Source: Candidatus Binatia bacterium (GTDB lineage Bacteria > Desulfobacterota > Binatia > UBA9968). From it: DNA of 34,564 bases. Of the stretch, positions 8,853 to 16,340 are shown piece after piece. The stretch spans positions 1-34,564 of the forward strand of contig DASXUF010000137.1 in the NCBI GenBank assembly GCA_036504975.1. The letters are read 5' to 3'. Made by a program: the position numbers and the translations under genes. Each line of letters opens with the position of its first letter. The first letter of the stretch is position 1. The notes below the pieces were generated by a model that saw only the letters and a list, made by a program, of their open reading frames with translations, ran no database searches and was not told the origin of the DNA.

Positions 8853-9905
8853 TTAGCCGAAGAGTTTCAGCTGCTCCTTGGGTCTACGAAATTGCTCGCT
8901 GCTCAGGCCGGGCGATCTCTCTTCAATCCCGGCTTTCCTGCACGCTACGCGGAACAGATCGGCCATCTGTTCGGCGAAGATGCCCTCGCCCCTCATACGG
9001 CTGTTGAATTGCGGATCGTTTAAATTGCCGCCGCGGATCGTGCGAATGCGATTCAGCACCTTATTCTTTTTTTCGGGATAGTTCCGTTCCAGCCACTCTT
9101 CGAAGAGATCCTTTACCGCATGCGGCAGACGCAGCGCGACATAGCCTGCGTAGCGCGCGCCGGCCTTTGCGGCGGCCTGAGCGATCGCCGGGGCCTCGGA
9201 GTCCGTAAGTCCCGGGATCATCGGCGCTTGTAAGTAGCCGACGGGAATGCCCGCTTGAGATAGAGCGGAGATCGCGGCCAGACGCCGGGCGGGGCGCGAG
9301 GCGCGCGGTTCCATCACACCGGAAAGTTTTTCGTCCAGCGTCGTCAGGGAAATGAAAACCGCAGCGCATCGATGACGCGCCAGGTCGGATAAGATGTCGA
9401 TGTCGCGCGTGACGAGATAATTTTTCGTCACAATCGTCACCGGGTTGCGAAATTCCAGCAACACTTGGAGGCATCGGCGCGTGAGCCCGAGCTTTTTCTC
9501 CGCCGGTTGATAGCAGTCGGTGACTCCGCTCATCGCCAAAACCCGCGGCTTCCACTTGGGGCTCGCCAGTTCTTTGCGCAACAATTCGGGCGCATCCGCT
9601 TTCACCATGATCTTGGTTTCGAAGTCCAGCCCGGCCGAGAAACCCAGATACTCGTGCGTGGGACGCGCGTAGCAGTAAATGCAGCCGTGCTCGCAGCCGC
9701 GATAAGGGTTGACGCTGGCGTCGAAGCCCACGTCCGGGCTATCGTTGTAGGCGATGATCGACTTGGAAGAGTCGGTAAGAAAGGTGGTCGCGGGAGAGGA
9801 GATTTCGTCGGCGGCGAGCGGCTCGGGGACCCGCTCGATTTTCTCGAAGCGGTTCTTCGGGTTATCGGCGGAGCCGCGGCCGCGAGGCGGAGACGGCGTC
9901 TTCAT
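8853..9905 (-). CDS. PA0069-family radical SAM protein
   Basis: This is a 350-residue radical SAM enzyme of the PA0069 group, related to spore photoproduct lyase. The cluster motif CxxxCxxC is at Cys71, Cys75 and Cys78 within NPYRGCEHGCIYCYARPTHE, a sequence diagnostic of this family. The TIM-barrel core follows, with VLAMSGVTDCYQPAEKKLGLTR and SLTTLDEKLSGVMEPRASRP. No substrate is established for these proteins. The protein is cytoplasmic with no membrane segments. It lies between the Rho-N-domain gene (76 bp upstream) and the small secreted-protein gene, all on the minus strand. The C-terminus QLKLFG resembles a short clamp-like tail but that is probably coincidence. Confidence 0.92.
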   Translation of the reverse strand: MKTPSPPRGRGSADNPKNRFEKIERVPEPLAADEISSPATTFLTDSSKSIIAYNDSPDVGFDASVNPYRGCEHGCIYCYARPTHEYLGFSAGLDFETKIMVKADAPELLRKELASPKWKPRVLAMSGVTDCYQPAEKKLGLTRRCLQVLLEFRNPVTIVTKNYLVTRDIDILSDLARHRCAAVFISLTTLDEKLSGVMEPRASRPARRLAAISALSQAGIPVGYLQAPMIPGLTDSEAPAIAQAAAKAGARYAGYVALRLPHAVKDLFEEWLERNYPEKKNKVLNRIRTIRGGNLNDPQFNSRMRGEGIFAEQMADLFRVACRKAGIEERSPGLSSEQFRRPKEQLKLFG

Positions 9906-9981
9906 AGAAGATTCCCTAATGCCTAATACTACTCTCTTGACCGCGCCCGAGAGCCAGCGCCGTGAGGCCTCGCTTCCGCAA

Positions 9982-10407
9982 TTATCCTGCTGCCGGCGGA
10001 GTTTCTGGGGCTGCCGGCGGCGGCGTGGCTGCGGGAGCGGCCGCCGGTGCAGGCGCCGCGGGTTCCGCCGCCTTGGCGGCCTGGGCCGTCTTGGTCTCGT
10101 GCGCCAAATGGCGCGTGAGCCGCTTCAGCCGCTTTATTTTTCTCTGGACCTTTTTAAGCTTCTTGGCATCGCCGGAGGAGGTCAATAGTTCGGCTTTCTG
10201 CTTTTTCAGCGCTCGAATATCGTGCTTGATCGAATGGATCGCGTTGGCGTCCTTATGGGTCTCGTCGTAAGCGATGCCTTTGGCCTTGGCGATCGCCTTG
10301 ATCAATTCCTCTTTTTCCATTCCGCCGACGCCCTGAAGATCCGTCTCCGCCTTGGCAAGATCGCGCAGCTTCGGAATGGTAAGTCTTCTAAGCTCTTTCA
10401 GTTCCAT
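9982..10407 (-). CDS. Rho-termination-factor N-terminal (SAP-like) domain protein
   Basis: This 141-residue protein has three parts. Residues 1-45 (MELKELRRLTIPKLRDLAK ... MEKEELIKAIAKAKG) match the SAP-like Rho_N fold that binds single-stranded nucleic acid. Residues 55-105 form a strongly basic, probably coiled-coil helix (KKLKKVQRKIKRLKRL). The tail is Ala/Pro low complexity. No ATPase domain is present, so it is not Rho. A role as a small nucleic-acid-binding protein is inferred from the domain only. The ATG at 10407 has a good Shine-Dalgarno (GGGAGG, 9 nt upstream). It is divergent from nth across a 53-bp gap that must hold both promoters. Confidence 0.8.
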   Translation of the reverse strand: MELKELRRLTIPKLRDLAKAETDLQGVGGMEKEELIKAIAKAKGIAYDETHKDANAIHSIKHDIRALKKQKAELLTSSGDAKKLKKVQRKIKRLKRLTRHLAHETKTAQAAKAAEPAAPAPAAAPAATPPPAAPETPPAAG

Positions 10408-10460
10408 CTACTGTTTCCTCCCGTCTGTAATCTGCTAACATACTTTACCGGAAAACCAAA

Positions 10461-11132
10461 ATGGCGACGCAACCTAAAACAAATCCCGACTTCAAGGCGA
10501 CGCGAGCCCGGGTAAAGGAGATCATCGAGCGTTTGGAAAAGGTCCATCCGGACGCCAAGCTCGCTCTCGACTTTACCAATCCGCTGGAGTTGCTCATCTC
10601 GCTGATTCTCGCCGCCCAATCACACGACAGTCTGGTGAACCAGATCACGCCCGCGCTCTTCGCCAAGTATCGCACCGCCAAAGACTACGCCGAGGCGCCG
10701 CTTGAGCAGCTCGGCGAAGAAGTCCGCCGGATCAACTTCTCGCGCGTGAAGAGCCGGCGCATCCAAGACTGCTGCACGGCGCTCGTTGACCACTTCAACG
10801 GCGAGGTACCGCAAAATCTCGACGACCTTCTAACGCTCCCCGGCGTGGGACGCAAAACCGCCAACGTTGTCCTCGGCAACGCGTTCGGCCGTCAGGCGAT
10901 CGGCGTCGATACGCACGTGATGCGCCTCTCGCAGCGGCTCGGCCTGACCAACAATACGAACCCGGACAAGATCGAGTTCGATCTGATGCAACTGGTGCCG
11001 GAGGACAAGCGCGTGCGCTTCTGCCACTTGTTTCAGTACCACGGCCGGCGCGTGTGTGTCGCGAAAAAACCTAAATGTCCGGTCTGCGAGATCCAGGACC
11101 TCTGTCCCTATCCAAACAAGACGAAAGCCTAG
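10461..11132 (+). CDS. nth: Endonuclease III (DNA glycosylase/AP lyase)
   Basis: Endonuclease III removes oxidised pyrimidines in base-excision repair and cleaves the abasic site. The 223-residue protein has the helix-hairpin-helix LPGVGRKTA at 126-134 with catalytic Lys132, catalytic Asp150 in VDTHVMRL, and a C-terminal [4Fe-4S] loop at Cys199, Cys206, Cys209 and Cys215 with the canonical C-x6-C-x2-C-x5-C spacing. The usual AQ-[AT]-T-D segment reads AQSHD at 52-56, keeping Gln and Asp. The stop codon overlaps an AGGAGG Shine-Dalgarno for the next gene, so nth and the DUF5675 gene are probably one transcript. Confidence 0.96.
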   Translation: MATQPKTNPDFKATRARVKEIIERLEKVHPDAKLALDFTNPLELLISLILAAQSHDSLVNQITPALFAKYRTAKDYAEAPLEQLGEEVRRINFSRVKSRRIQDCCTALVDHFNGEVPQNLDDLLTLPGVGRKTANVVLGNAFGRQAIGVDTHVMRLSQRLGLTNNTNPDKIEFDLMQLVPEDKRVRFCHLFQYHGRRVCVAKKPKCPVCEIQDLCPYPNKTKA

Positions 11133-11141
11133 GAGGTTTCG

Positions 11142-11546
11142 GTGACCTGACCTCTTGCCAGAAAAGAGTTTACGGAAAAGAGCACTATCGGAGATCTTCT
11201 CATCGATGGAGAATTTGAGTGCTTTACGCTCGAGGATTGTGTTCGGCCGGTCAAGATCAAGGGCATAACGGCGATACCGGCAGGCACTTACGAGGTGGTC
11301 ATCAATTTTTCCGAGCGCTTCAAACGGCCGCTGCCGTTTCTGTTGAAGGTGCCGGAGTTCGAAGGCGTTCGCATTTACCCAGGAAATACGGACGCGGACA
11401 CTGAAGGATGTATCCTCGTCGGCAGGATGAAGCAGCCGGATTTCATCGGCGAGAGCAGGGTCGCCTTTGAGGCTCTGTTCACCAAAATGCAGGACGCCGC
11501 CACAAGAGAAAAAATATTCATTGAGATAGTGGATAACAAGGAGTGA
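11142..11546 (+). CDS. DUF5675 family protein with an in-frame TGA at codon 3
   Basis: From codon 4 onward the frame encodes a DUF5675 protein: ARKEFTEKSTIGDLLIDG, then FTLEDCVRP, a TAIPAGTYEVVINFS stretch, GVRIYPGNTDADTEGCILVG and a helical tail, about 131 residues. The family is small and of unknown function, and is often phage-associated. The only well-placed start is GTG at 11142, 5 nt after an AGGAGG at 11131-11136, but the reading is GTG-ACC-TGA-CCT-CTT. No ATG, GTG or TTG lies in frame between that TGA and a GTG at 11295, which would remove the first third of the domain. Either the gene is a fresh pseudogene, the base calls here are wrong, or the start is unusual. The expected N-terminus would be something like MTLTLARKEF. 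Confidence 0.65.
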
Positions 11547-11575
11547 CTGAAACCTTAATAGCAATAGCGAAGACT

Positions 11576-12547
11576 TTACCGAATTGCCTTCGCAAACCCG
11601 CGTAGCGTCTCTTCGCGGCTGCCGCCCGGCGGGCTGTAAGGGATAATGGCGATTTGTTGTATGCCGGATTTTTTGAGTCGCTCGACCTGAGCGCGGCATT
11701 CGGCGACGGTGCCGGCGATGGCGAACTTGTCTACCAGCCAGTCGGGAATCACCTCGGCGTGGTTTGCCTCTTGATCCATGTGGTGGTAGTAGTCGTAGGT
11801 TTTGCGGATCTCTTCCAGCACTTTCTGTTCTTTCGCGTCGAGCACGTACGGCTGCGGATGCGCGACCACGCGCGCGACGTGCGCTTTAACCGCGTCTTTG
11901 GCCGGCGCCTGATCCGAGACCGCGCACGGCACCCAGAGAACGAGATGGATGTCGCTCAACTCCCGTCCCGCGGCCTTCGCGCCGGCCTCGATCTTTTCCT
12001 TCGCCTGGCGCAGATATTCGTCGGCGACGCCGACGAGTACGATGATGCCGTCGGCGATGTGGCCGGAAAGCTCCAGCATCTTCGGCCCGCTCGCGGCGAT
12101 GTAGATGGGAATTTTATTTTTGCTGGGATGCTTCAGGTGAATCTTCCCGGTCTCCAATTGGACTTCTTCCCCGCCGAGCAGCGCGCGCATCTGGCGGATC
12201 GTCTTTTCGAAATAGCCGAGCTTCGCCGGCTTCATTCCCATCGTCTCGACCGAGCTGTCGCCTAGACCGATGCCGACGATAAAGCGCCCCGGCGCCAGCT
12301 CTTCCAGCGTGGCATAGGCGCTGGCGACGACCGACGGGTGGCGCGTCAGCGGATTGGTGACGCCGGTGCCGAGCTTGACCCTGGTCGTGTTCAACGCCGC
12401 GGCGGCCATGTTGACGTAGGCCTCGCGCCAAATTAAATGGGAATCGCCGATCCAGACGTGGCTGAAGCCCAGCTCTTCGGATAGCTTGGCGAGTTGGATC
12501 ATCTTCTGAAGCGGTTCAGTGGGAAACAGGCCCACGCCGAATTCCAT
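11576..12547 (-). CDS. LLM-class (luciferase-like) flavin/F420-dependent oxidoreductase
   Basis: This 323-residue TIM-barrel protein is of the bacterial luciferase / methylene-tetrahydromethanopterin reductase superfamily. Typical blocks are the start MEFGVGLFPTEPLQKMIQLA, LSEELGFSHVWIGDSH, LGTGVTNPLTRHPSVVA, LEELAPGRFIVGIGLGDSS and IPIYIAASGPKMLEL. Members use reduced FMN or F420 for oxidation, reduction or monooxygenation of varied substrates; the actual reaction is not predictable here. The ATG at 12547 follows AAGGAAAATT and lies 14 bp after the amidohydrolase stop. A longer reading frame upstream is spurious because it runs through the amidohydrolase gene in another frame. It is the last gene of the apparent hisC-VOC-amidohydrolase-LLM transcript. 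Confidence 0.93.
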   Translation of the reverse strand: MEFGVGLFPTEPLQKMIQLAKLSEELGFSHVWIGDSHLIWREAYVNMAAAALNTTRVKLGTGVTNPLTRHPSVVASAYATLEELAPGRFIVGIGLGDSSVETMGMKPAKLGYFEKTIRQMRALLGGEEVQLETGKIHLKHPSKNKIPIYIAASGPKMLELSGHIADGIIVLVGVADEYLRQAKEKIEAGAKAAGRELSDIHLVLWVPCAVSDQAPAKDAVKAHVARVVAHPQPYVLDAKEQKVLEEIRKTYDYYHHMDQEANHAEVIPDWLVDKFAIAGTVAECRAQVERLKKSGIQQIAIIPYSPPGGSREETLRGFAKAIR

Positions 12548-12560
12548 AATTTTCCTTTCT

Positions 12561-12603
12561 CTCACCCTCGTCCTCTCCCTGAGGGAGAGGGAAGGGGAGA
12601 GGG
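12561..12603. repeat. REP-like palindromic repeat overlapping the end of the amidohydrolase gene
   Basis: The segment carries the near-perfect palindrome CCTCTCCCTGAGGGAGAGG (12572-12590) followed by a GGGAAGGGGAGAGGG tract. This is a widespread extragenic repeat type in GC-rich bacteria and commonly translates as SPLPSPSGRGRG-like peptides. Here it does exactly that, forming the last residues and the stop codon of the amidohydrolase. Confidence 0.7.
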
Positions 12604-13770
12604 TATCTTTTCTACCGCTACACGCTCGGGCGGCGGGGTTTGCTGGCTTCTGCCGGCGACGCGGATCTCGCCGTCGATGATCACCATCGAGATGCCGGGC
12701 AGATCGCCCTTGGCGAAGGAGTCGAGCGCGTCCTTCGCCACCGAGCCGGTGATCTTGTGCAGCAGGACGATGTCCGCCGGCCGGCCTTCTTCGATCAAGC
12801 CGACGTTGAGGCCGTGCGCGCGGCCGACGTTGCCGGTCGCCATGCAGATCGCCGCCTCCGGCGGCACCTCGCCGACCGAAGACAAAAAGGCGATCTCGCG
12901 CAAGATGCCGCGCGGAATGATACCGGTCCCGCCTGGCGTGTCGGTGCCGATGAGCACGCGGTGGTAGGCGTTGTGCGCTTTGACGGCGCGGACGAGGCTC
13001 AGCGCCATGCGATAGTTGCCGGAGCTGCAAATCTCGACGTGATAATCGGTCTCGGCAACGATCCGAACCATCTCCGCCTCGGCCATCGGAATCGGTCCGC
13101 CGGTGATGTGGCCGATCACGTCCGGCTTGATCTTGTTCACGATCTTCCAGCCGGCGATCTGGCTCACCCCAGAGCGCGACACGCCGCCCGAATGAATCTT
13201 CACTTTGATGCCGCGCACCCGCGCCCACTGGACGTAACGCCCGGCTTCGCCGTTGGGTAAGAGGCTGTAATCGTAAAAAATAAACTTCACGAGGCGGATG
13301 CCGGCCGCGGCGATCTCGTCGAAATCCTTTTCCATGAGCCCGGGCACCAGCAAAAGCGTGCCGGCGAAAACTTTGACGCCCGAAGGGCGAAGGTTGTCGT
13401 AGCAGCGCTTGGTAACAAGCGCGAGCGCAAGCGCCGTGCGCGCGTCGGGCGGCAGCGGCAGGCCGGGCAGATGTAATTCGCCGGCCGAGATGAGCGCCGT
13501 CACGCCGCCGTGCATGTAGTTGGTGATCCACGTGAGCGAGTTCTGCGCCGGCGTGTATTCGCCGATCGAGGGATGCGAATGGGAATCGACGAGGCCGGGA
13601 ATCGCGGTGATCCCCTGGGCGTCGATGACTGCGTCCGCGCGCTCGCCGATGCCGTTGCCGATCACGCGGACGATGCCGTCTTCGACGTAAATCGAGTCGG
13701 CGCGGCGCAGAGGGTTTTTCAGATCGCCGGTAACCACCGCGCCGATGTTTTTGATCAAGAGGGACGACAT
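12562..13770 (-). CDS. Enamidase-like metal-dependent amidohydrolase
   Basis: This 402-residue amidohydrolase has candidate metal ligands His64 and His66 (DSHSHPS), Lys162 (VKFIFYD), His193 (KIHSGG), His221 (GHITGG) and Asp277 (IGTDTPGG). From memory, the C-terminal half strongly resembles the enamidase of anaerobic nicotinate degradation: MATGNVGRAHGLNVGLI, then a GDLPGISMVIIDGE block. Enamidase hydrolyses a cyclic enamide after ring reduction. No other nicotinate-pathway gene is present, so a related cyclic amide or imide is as likely. The final residues SPLPSPSGRGRG derive from a REP-like repeat and are probably non-functional. It lies 60 bp after the VOC gene and 14 bp before the LLM oxidoreductase. 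Confidence 0.88.
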   Translation of the reverse strand: MSSLLIKNIGAVVTGDLKNPLRRADSIYVEDGIVRVIGNGIGERADAVIDAQGITAIPGLVDSHSHPSIGEYTPAQNSLTWITNYMHGGVTALISAGELHLPGLPLPPDARTALALALVTKRCYDNLRPSGVKVFAGTLLLVPGLMEKDFDEIAAAGIRLVKFIFYDYSLLPNGEAGRYVQWARVRGIKVKIHSGGVSRSGVSQIAGWKIVNKIKPDVIGHITGGPIPMAEAEMVRIVAETDYHVEICSSGNYRMALSLVRAVKAHNAYHRVLIGTDTPGGTGIIPRGILREIAFLSSVGEVPPEAAICMATGNVGRAHGLNVGLIEEGRPADIVLLHKITGSVAKDALDSFAKGDLPGISMVIIDGEIRVAGRSQQTPPPERVAVEKIPSPLPSPSGRGRG

Positions 13771-13830
13771 AGATCGCGAAGAAGCGGACTATACCAAAGC
13801 AGACAGGGAAGACAAAGCGTACGAGAAAAT

Positions 13831-14247
13831 TCAATAAGACCGGATCTCGATCTCGTTGCCGTCCGGATCGTGAAAGTAGACCGAAGTGGCCCGGCCGCGC
13901 GCGCCCCAGCGCGAGATCGGCCCATTCAGGATGGCAACGTTATGACCCTTCAAGTAATCCACGATCCCGGAGAAATCTTCTTTCTCGACCACCAGGCAAA
14001 AGTGGTTGAGATTGCGCTGCAGGTTTTCGCCGTTTCCCGGCGAGGCGCTGCTGTCCTTCAACCGCGCGAGGTCGATGATCGTATGCTCGTTGATGCGCAC
14101 CGAGGGGAAGCCGATCTTGCCGGCGCGGAACTCGTCCAGCCGCTCGATCTTGAGGCCCAGCACGTTGGCATAGAAATCGAGCGAGCGGTCGATGTCTTTG
14201 ACGTTGAGGACAATGTGGTCAAGCTCGGTGACTTTTATCGGCTTCAT
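13831..14247 (-). CDS. VOC family (glyoxalase/dioxygenase fold) protein
   Basis: This 138-residue protein has two beta-alpha-beta-beta-beta modules of the vicinal-oxygen-chelate fold. Likely metal ligands are His11 (ELDHIVLNV), His82 (LNHFCLVVE) and Glu134 (NEIEIRSY), with the family signature FHDPDGNEIE near the end. Members include glyoxalase I, fosfomycin-resistance enzymes and extradiol dioxygenases, and this sequence does not settle which. Its ATG overlaps the hisC stop as ATGA, so translation is coupled to hisC, although no functional link with histidine synthesis is obvious. Confidence 0.9.
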   Translation of the reverse strand: MKPIKVTELDHIVLNVKDIDRSLDFYANVLGLKIERLDEFRAGKIGFPSVRINEHTIIDLARLKDSSASPGNGENLQRNLNHFCLVVEKEDFSGIVDYLKGHNVAILNGPISRWGARGRATSVYFHDPDGNEIEIRSY

Positions 14248-15317
14248 ACGTGGTCTCCTTTTCCATTTCCGATCGCGGCCATCTGCTCAAGCAGCGTTTT
14301 CACCTCACTGGGCGCGCCGACCGTGATCCTCAGGCAATCATGAAGCCCCGGTTGATCGAAATAGCGGACGAGAATTCTCCGGCGCTTTAGCTCTTCGTAC
14401 AGCTCTTTTTGATTCTCCCCCTCCCGGCGGGCCATCACGAAGTTCGCCTGAGAAGGATAGACCCGAAAGCCCATCTTTTTAAGACCCGCGGTCAATTTTT
14501 TCCGGCTCTTCTGAATTCGCCGGACGTTGCGACGCATCCACGGTAGATCGCCGAGCGCCTCGGCCGCCGCTATCTGACTCAGACGATTCACATTATACGA
14601 ATCTTTGACCTTGTTCATCCCCGCGATGATTTCTTCGGCGGCGAAGGCGAGGCCGATGCGCATGCCGGCCAAGGAGAAGGATTTCGAGAAGCTCCTGAGC
14701 ACGACGATATTCGGATTGCTCTGAAGCAGTGAAATGGCCGAGACCTTCCCGCCGTCGGCAAAATCGATGTACGCTTCGTCCACCGCCAGGACGCCGGTGA
14801 TCGTCCGGGCCAGTCTTTCGATCGCCTCGAGCGGGAGCAAAGTCCCGGAGGGCGAGTTGGGATTGCAGACGAAGGTCAGCGCCGCCGTCTGCGAAAAAAG
14901 CTCCTCGGGCATGGAAAAGTCGGCCGGATAGGGAATCGCCACCTTGACCCCTTCCTGAATCGCTATCAGAGTGTCATAGAGACTGTAGGTCGGCTCGGGA
15001 TAGAAGACCCGGTCATGCGCGCCGACAAAACAGCGCATCAGGATCGACAACAGCTCGTCGGAACCGTTTCCGACTATTATATTTTGCGGCGAAACGCCGT
15101 ATGTAGAGGCTGCAACCGATCGAAGGCCGTCGCTCGAGAGCAACGGATAAAGACGGAGTGAACGGTCGGCGGCCTTTCGCAAGGCGGAAAGGACGCGCGG
15201 CGAAGGCGGGTAGGGATTCTCGTTCGTGTTGAGCTTGATAAAATCGCCCTCGCGCGGCTGTTCACCCGGGACATAACCCTGGACGGCGGCAATATTGCTT
15301 CTGAAGCGGTAAGACAT
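14244..15317 (-). CDS. hisC: Histidinol-phosphate aminotransferase
   Basis: This is a PLP-dependent fold-type I aminotransferase of 357 residues, the usual HisC length. The Schiff-base lysine is Lys212 in RSFSKSFSLAGMRIG. Asp180 (DEAYIDFA) and Asn152 (CNPNSPSGT) contact the cofactor, and the N-terminus has the typical LNTNENPYPPSP. HisC converts imidazole acetol phosphate plus glutamate to histidinol phosphate. No other his gene is nearby, so a related aromatic or catabolic aminotransferase is possible. It heads a minus-strand run with VOC, amidohydrolase and LLM genes and is divergent from the KaiC-like gene across 74 bp. Confidence 0.9.
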   Translation of the reverse strand: MSYRFRSNIAAVQGYVPGEQPREGDFIKLNTNENPYPPSPRVLSALRKAADRSLRLYPLLSSDGLRSVAASTYGVSPQNIIVGNGSDELLSILMRCFVGAHDRVFYPEPTYSLYDTLIAIQEGVKVAIPYPADFSMPEELFSQTAALTFVCNPNSPSGTLLPLEAIERLARTITGVLAVDEAYIDFADGGKVSAISLLQSNPNIVVLRSFSKSFSLAGMRIGLAFAAEEIIAGMNKVKDSYNVNRLSQIAAAEALGDLPWMRRNVRRIQKSRKKLTAGLKKMGFRVYPSQANFVMARREGENQKELYEELKRRRILVRYFDQPGLHDCLRITVGAPSEVKTLLEQMAAIGNGKGDHV

Positions 15318-15391
15318 AACTATCCGATTCTAAGTTAAAGCCGACGGCCAAGCAAATCACCAGCTTCCAAACCAAACCGGGTTTTGCTAAA

Positions 15392-16234
15392 ATGTCATCG
15401 ATGTCAAAAAGGCGTATAGCGACCGGCATTGATGGGCTCGATCCGTTGTTGGAAGACGGTTTCCTGCGGGAGAAGTCGTATGTCGTCACAGGCGACGCCG
15501 GGACGGGTAAAACCACCGCTTGCCTGCAATTTTTACTGAAGGGACTCGTAAACGGCGAGAAAGGCGTCTACGTCACCGTTGATGAGCGGCCGAGCGATAT
15601 CCTGGACTCCGCAGCCTCTCTGGGTTGGGACTTGCAACCTTATGTTCAGGACAAACGGCTGGTCATACTGGATGCTTCGCCTTATTTCAGCGCCCGGGCC
15701 GGCGCCGTCAGCCAAAGAGAAGTGGACGTTCAACGAATCGTCACGGACCTCGCAAGCCATACCAGCAGAATGCAAGCGCAGCGGCTGGCCATCGATCCCG
15801 TGGGTCCCCTGATCAGATCCGATACCTCCGCGGGCCGTTCCGAAGAGCAAGCCAGGCTGCTGATTCAACTGTTGCAAAGTCAACTGCAAACCACCAATCT
15901 GCTCAGTTCCCACTCGAGACGGGACCAGGAAACCAGCAGCATCGAGGAATTTCTCGCAGCCGGAGTTTTTGCCCTAAGGATGGTCCGGCTGGGCGAAAAA
16001 TTCATCCGCACTCTGTGGATCAAGAAGATGCGCGGCACCGCCGCCGAGCCCGCCGAATATGAGTTCAATATCTCCAAGGGAAAGGGCATCGTGTTGACGT
16101 CACAGATCCTCCAGCCCCTGGAAGAAGCTCTGCGGCCTTTCCAGGTGGTCGACGGCTCTTCCAACGGAAGGCAAGAAGAGCCTCAGAAAGAAACGCTACA
16201 ACCTTTCGAGCCCGAAAAGTCCCCTGAAAAGTAA
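15392..16234 (+). CDS. KaiC-like RecA-superfamily ATPase
   Basis: This 280-residue protein has one RecA/KaiC domain. It opens with the family phrase ATGIDGLDPLLEDGFLREK. Walker A GDAGTGKTT is at 34-42, the acidic catalytic site is VDERPSD (Glu65), and a Walker B-like RLAIDPVGPL has Asp135. Cyanobacterial KaiC has two such domains and phosphorylation sites; this protein has one, with a charged tail (residues about 240-280) rich in Gln, Glu and Pro. Such single-domain proteins occur widely outside Cyanobacteria and are thought to act in signalling. No kaiA, kaiB or histidine kinase gene is adjacent. Two in-frame ATGs (15392, 15401) are possible starts; neither has a clear Shine-Dalgarno. clpB starts 106 bp downstream in the same direction. 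Confidence 0.87.
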   Translation: MSSMSKRRIATGIDGLDPLLEDGFLREKSYVVTGDAGTGKTTACLQFLLKGLVNGEKGVYVTVDERPSDILDSAASLGWDLQPYVQDKRLVILDASPYFSARAGAVSQREVDVQRIVTDLASHTSRMQAQRLAIDPVGPLIRSDTSAGRSEEQARLLIQLLQSQLQTTNLLSSHSRRDQETSSIEEFLAAGVFALRMVRLGEKFIRTLWIKKMRGTAAEPAEYEFNISKGKGIVLTSQILQPLEEALRPFQVVDGSSNGRQEEPQKETLQPFEPEKSPEK

Positions 16235-16302
16235 GGGCTCCCGCCGACATTGCGGCCTCCCCCGCGACGACGAGTTCCCAAATATTTTTTCCTTAACCTT
16301 CC

Positions 16303-16331
16303 TTGACGCGTCATTTTGACGTGATTAAATT
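16303..16331 (+). promoter_or_regulatory. Candidate clpB promoter with internal palindrome
   Basis: TTGACG (16303-16308) and TAAATT (16326-16331) are separated by 17 bp. Between them is the palindrome CGTCA-TTT-TGACG (16309-16321). If used, transcription would start only a few bases before the ATG at 16341, leaving almost no leader. It does not match the sigma-32 pattern well. The palindrome could be an operator, but this is a guess from one sequence. Confidence 0.3.
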
Positions 16332-16340
16332 TCTTTCGTC

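Noticed and set aside
11576-13834. A 752-codon open frame apparently fusing an N-terminal region to the LLM oxidoreductase
   Set aside because: The first 430 codons are Arg-rich and lie over the amidohydrolase gene in a different frame. The real LLM start is the ATG at 12547 with its own Shine-Dalgarno.
16255-16340. Sigma-32 heat-shock promoter before clpB
   Set aside because: No CTTGAA with a CCCCAT-like -10 at correct spacing was seen; only a sigma-70-like pair.
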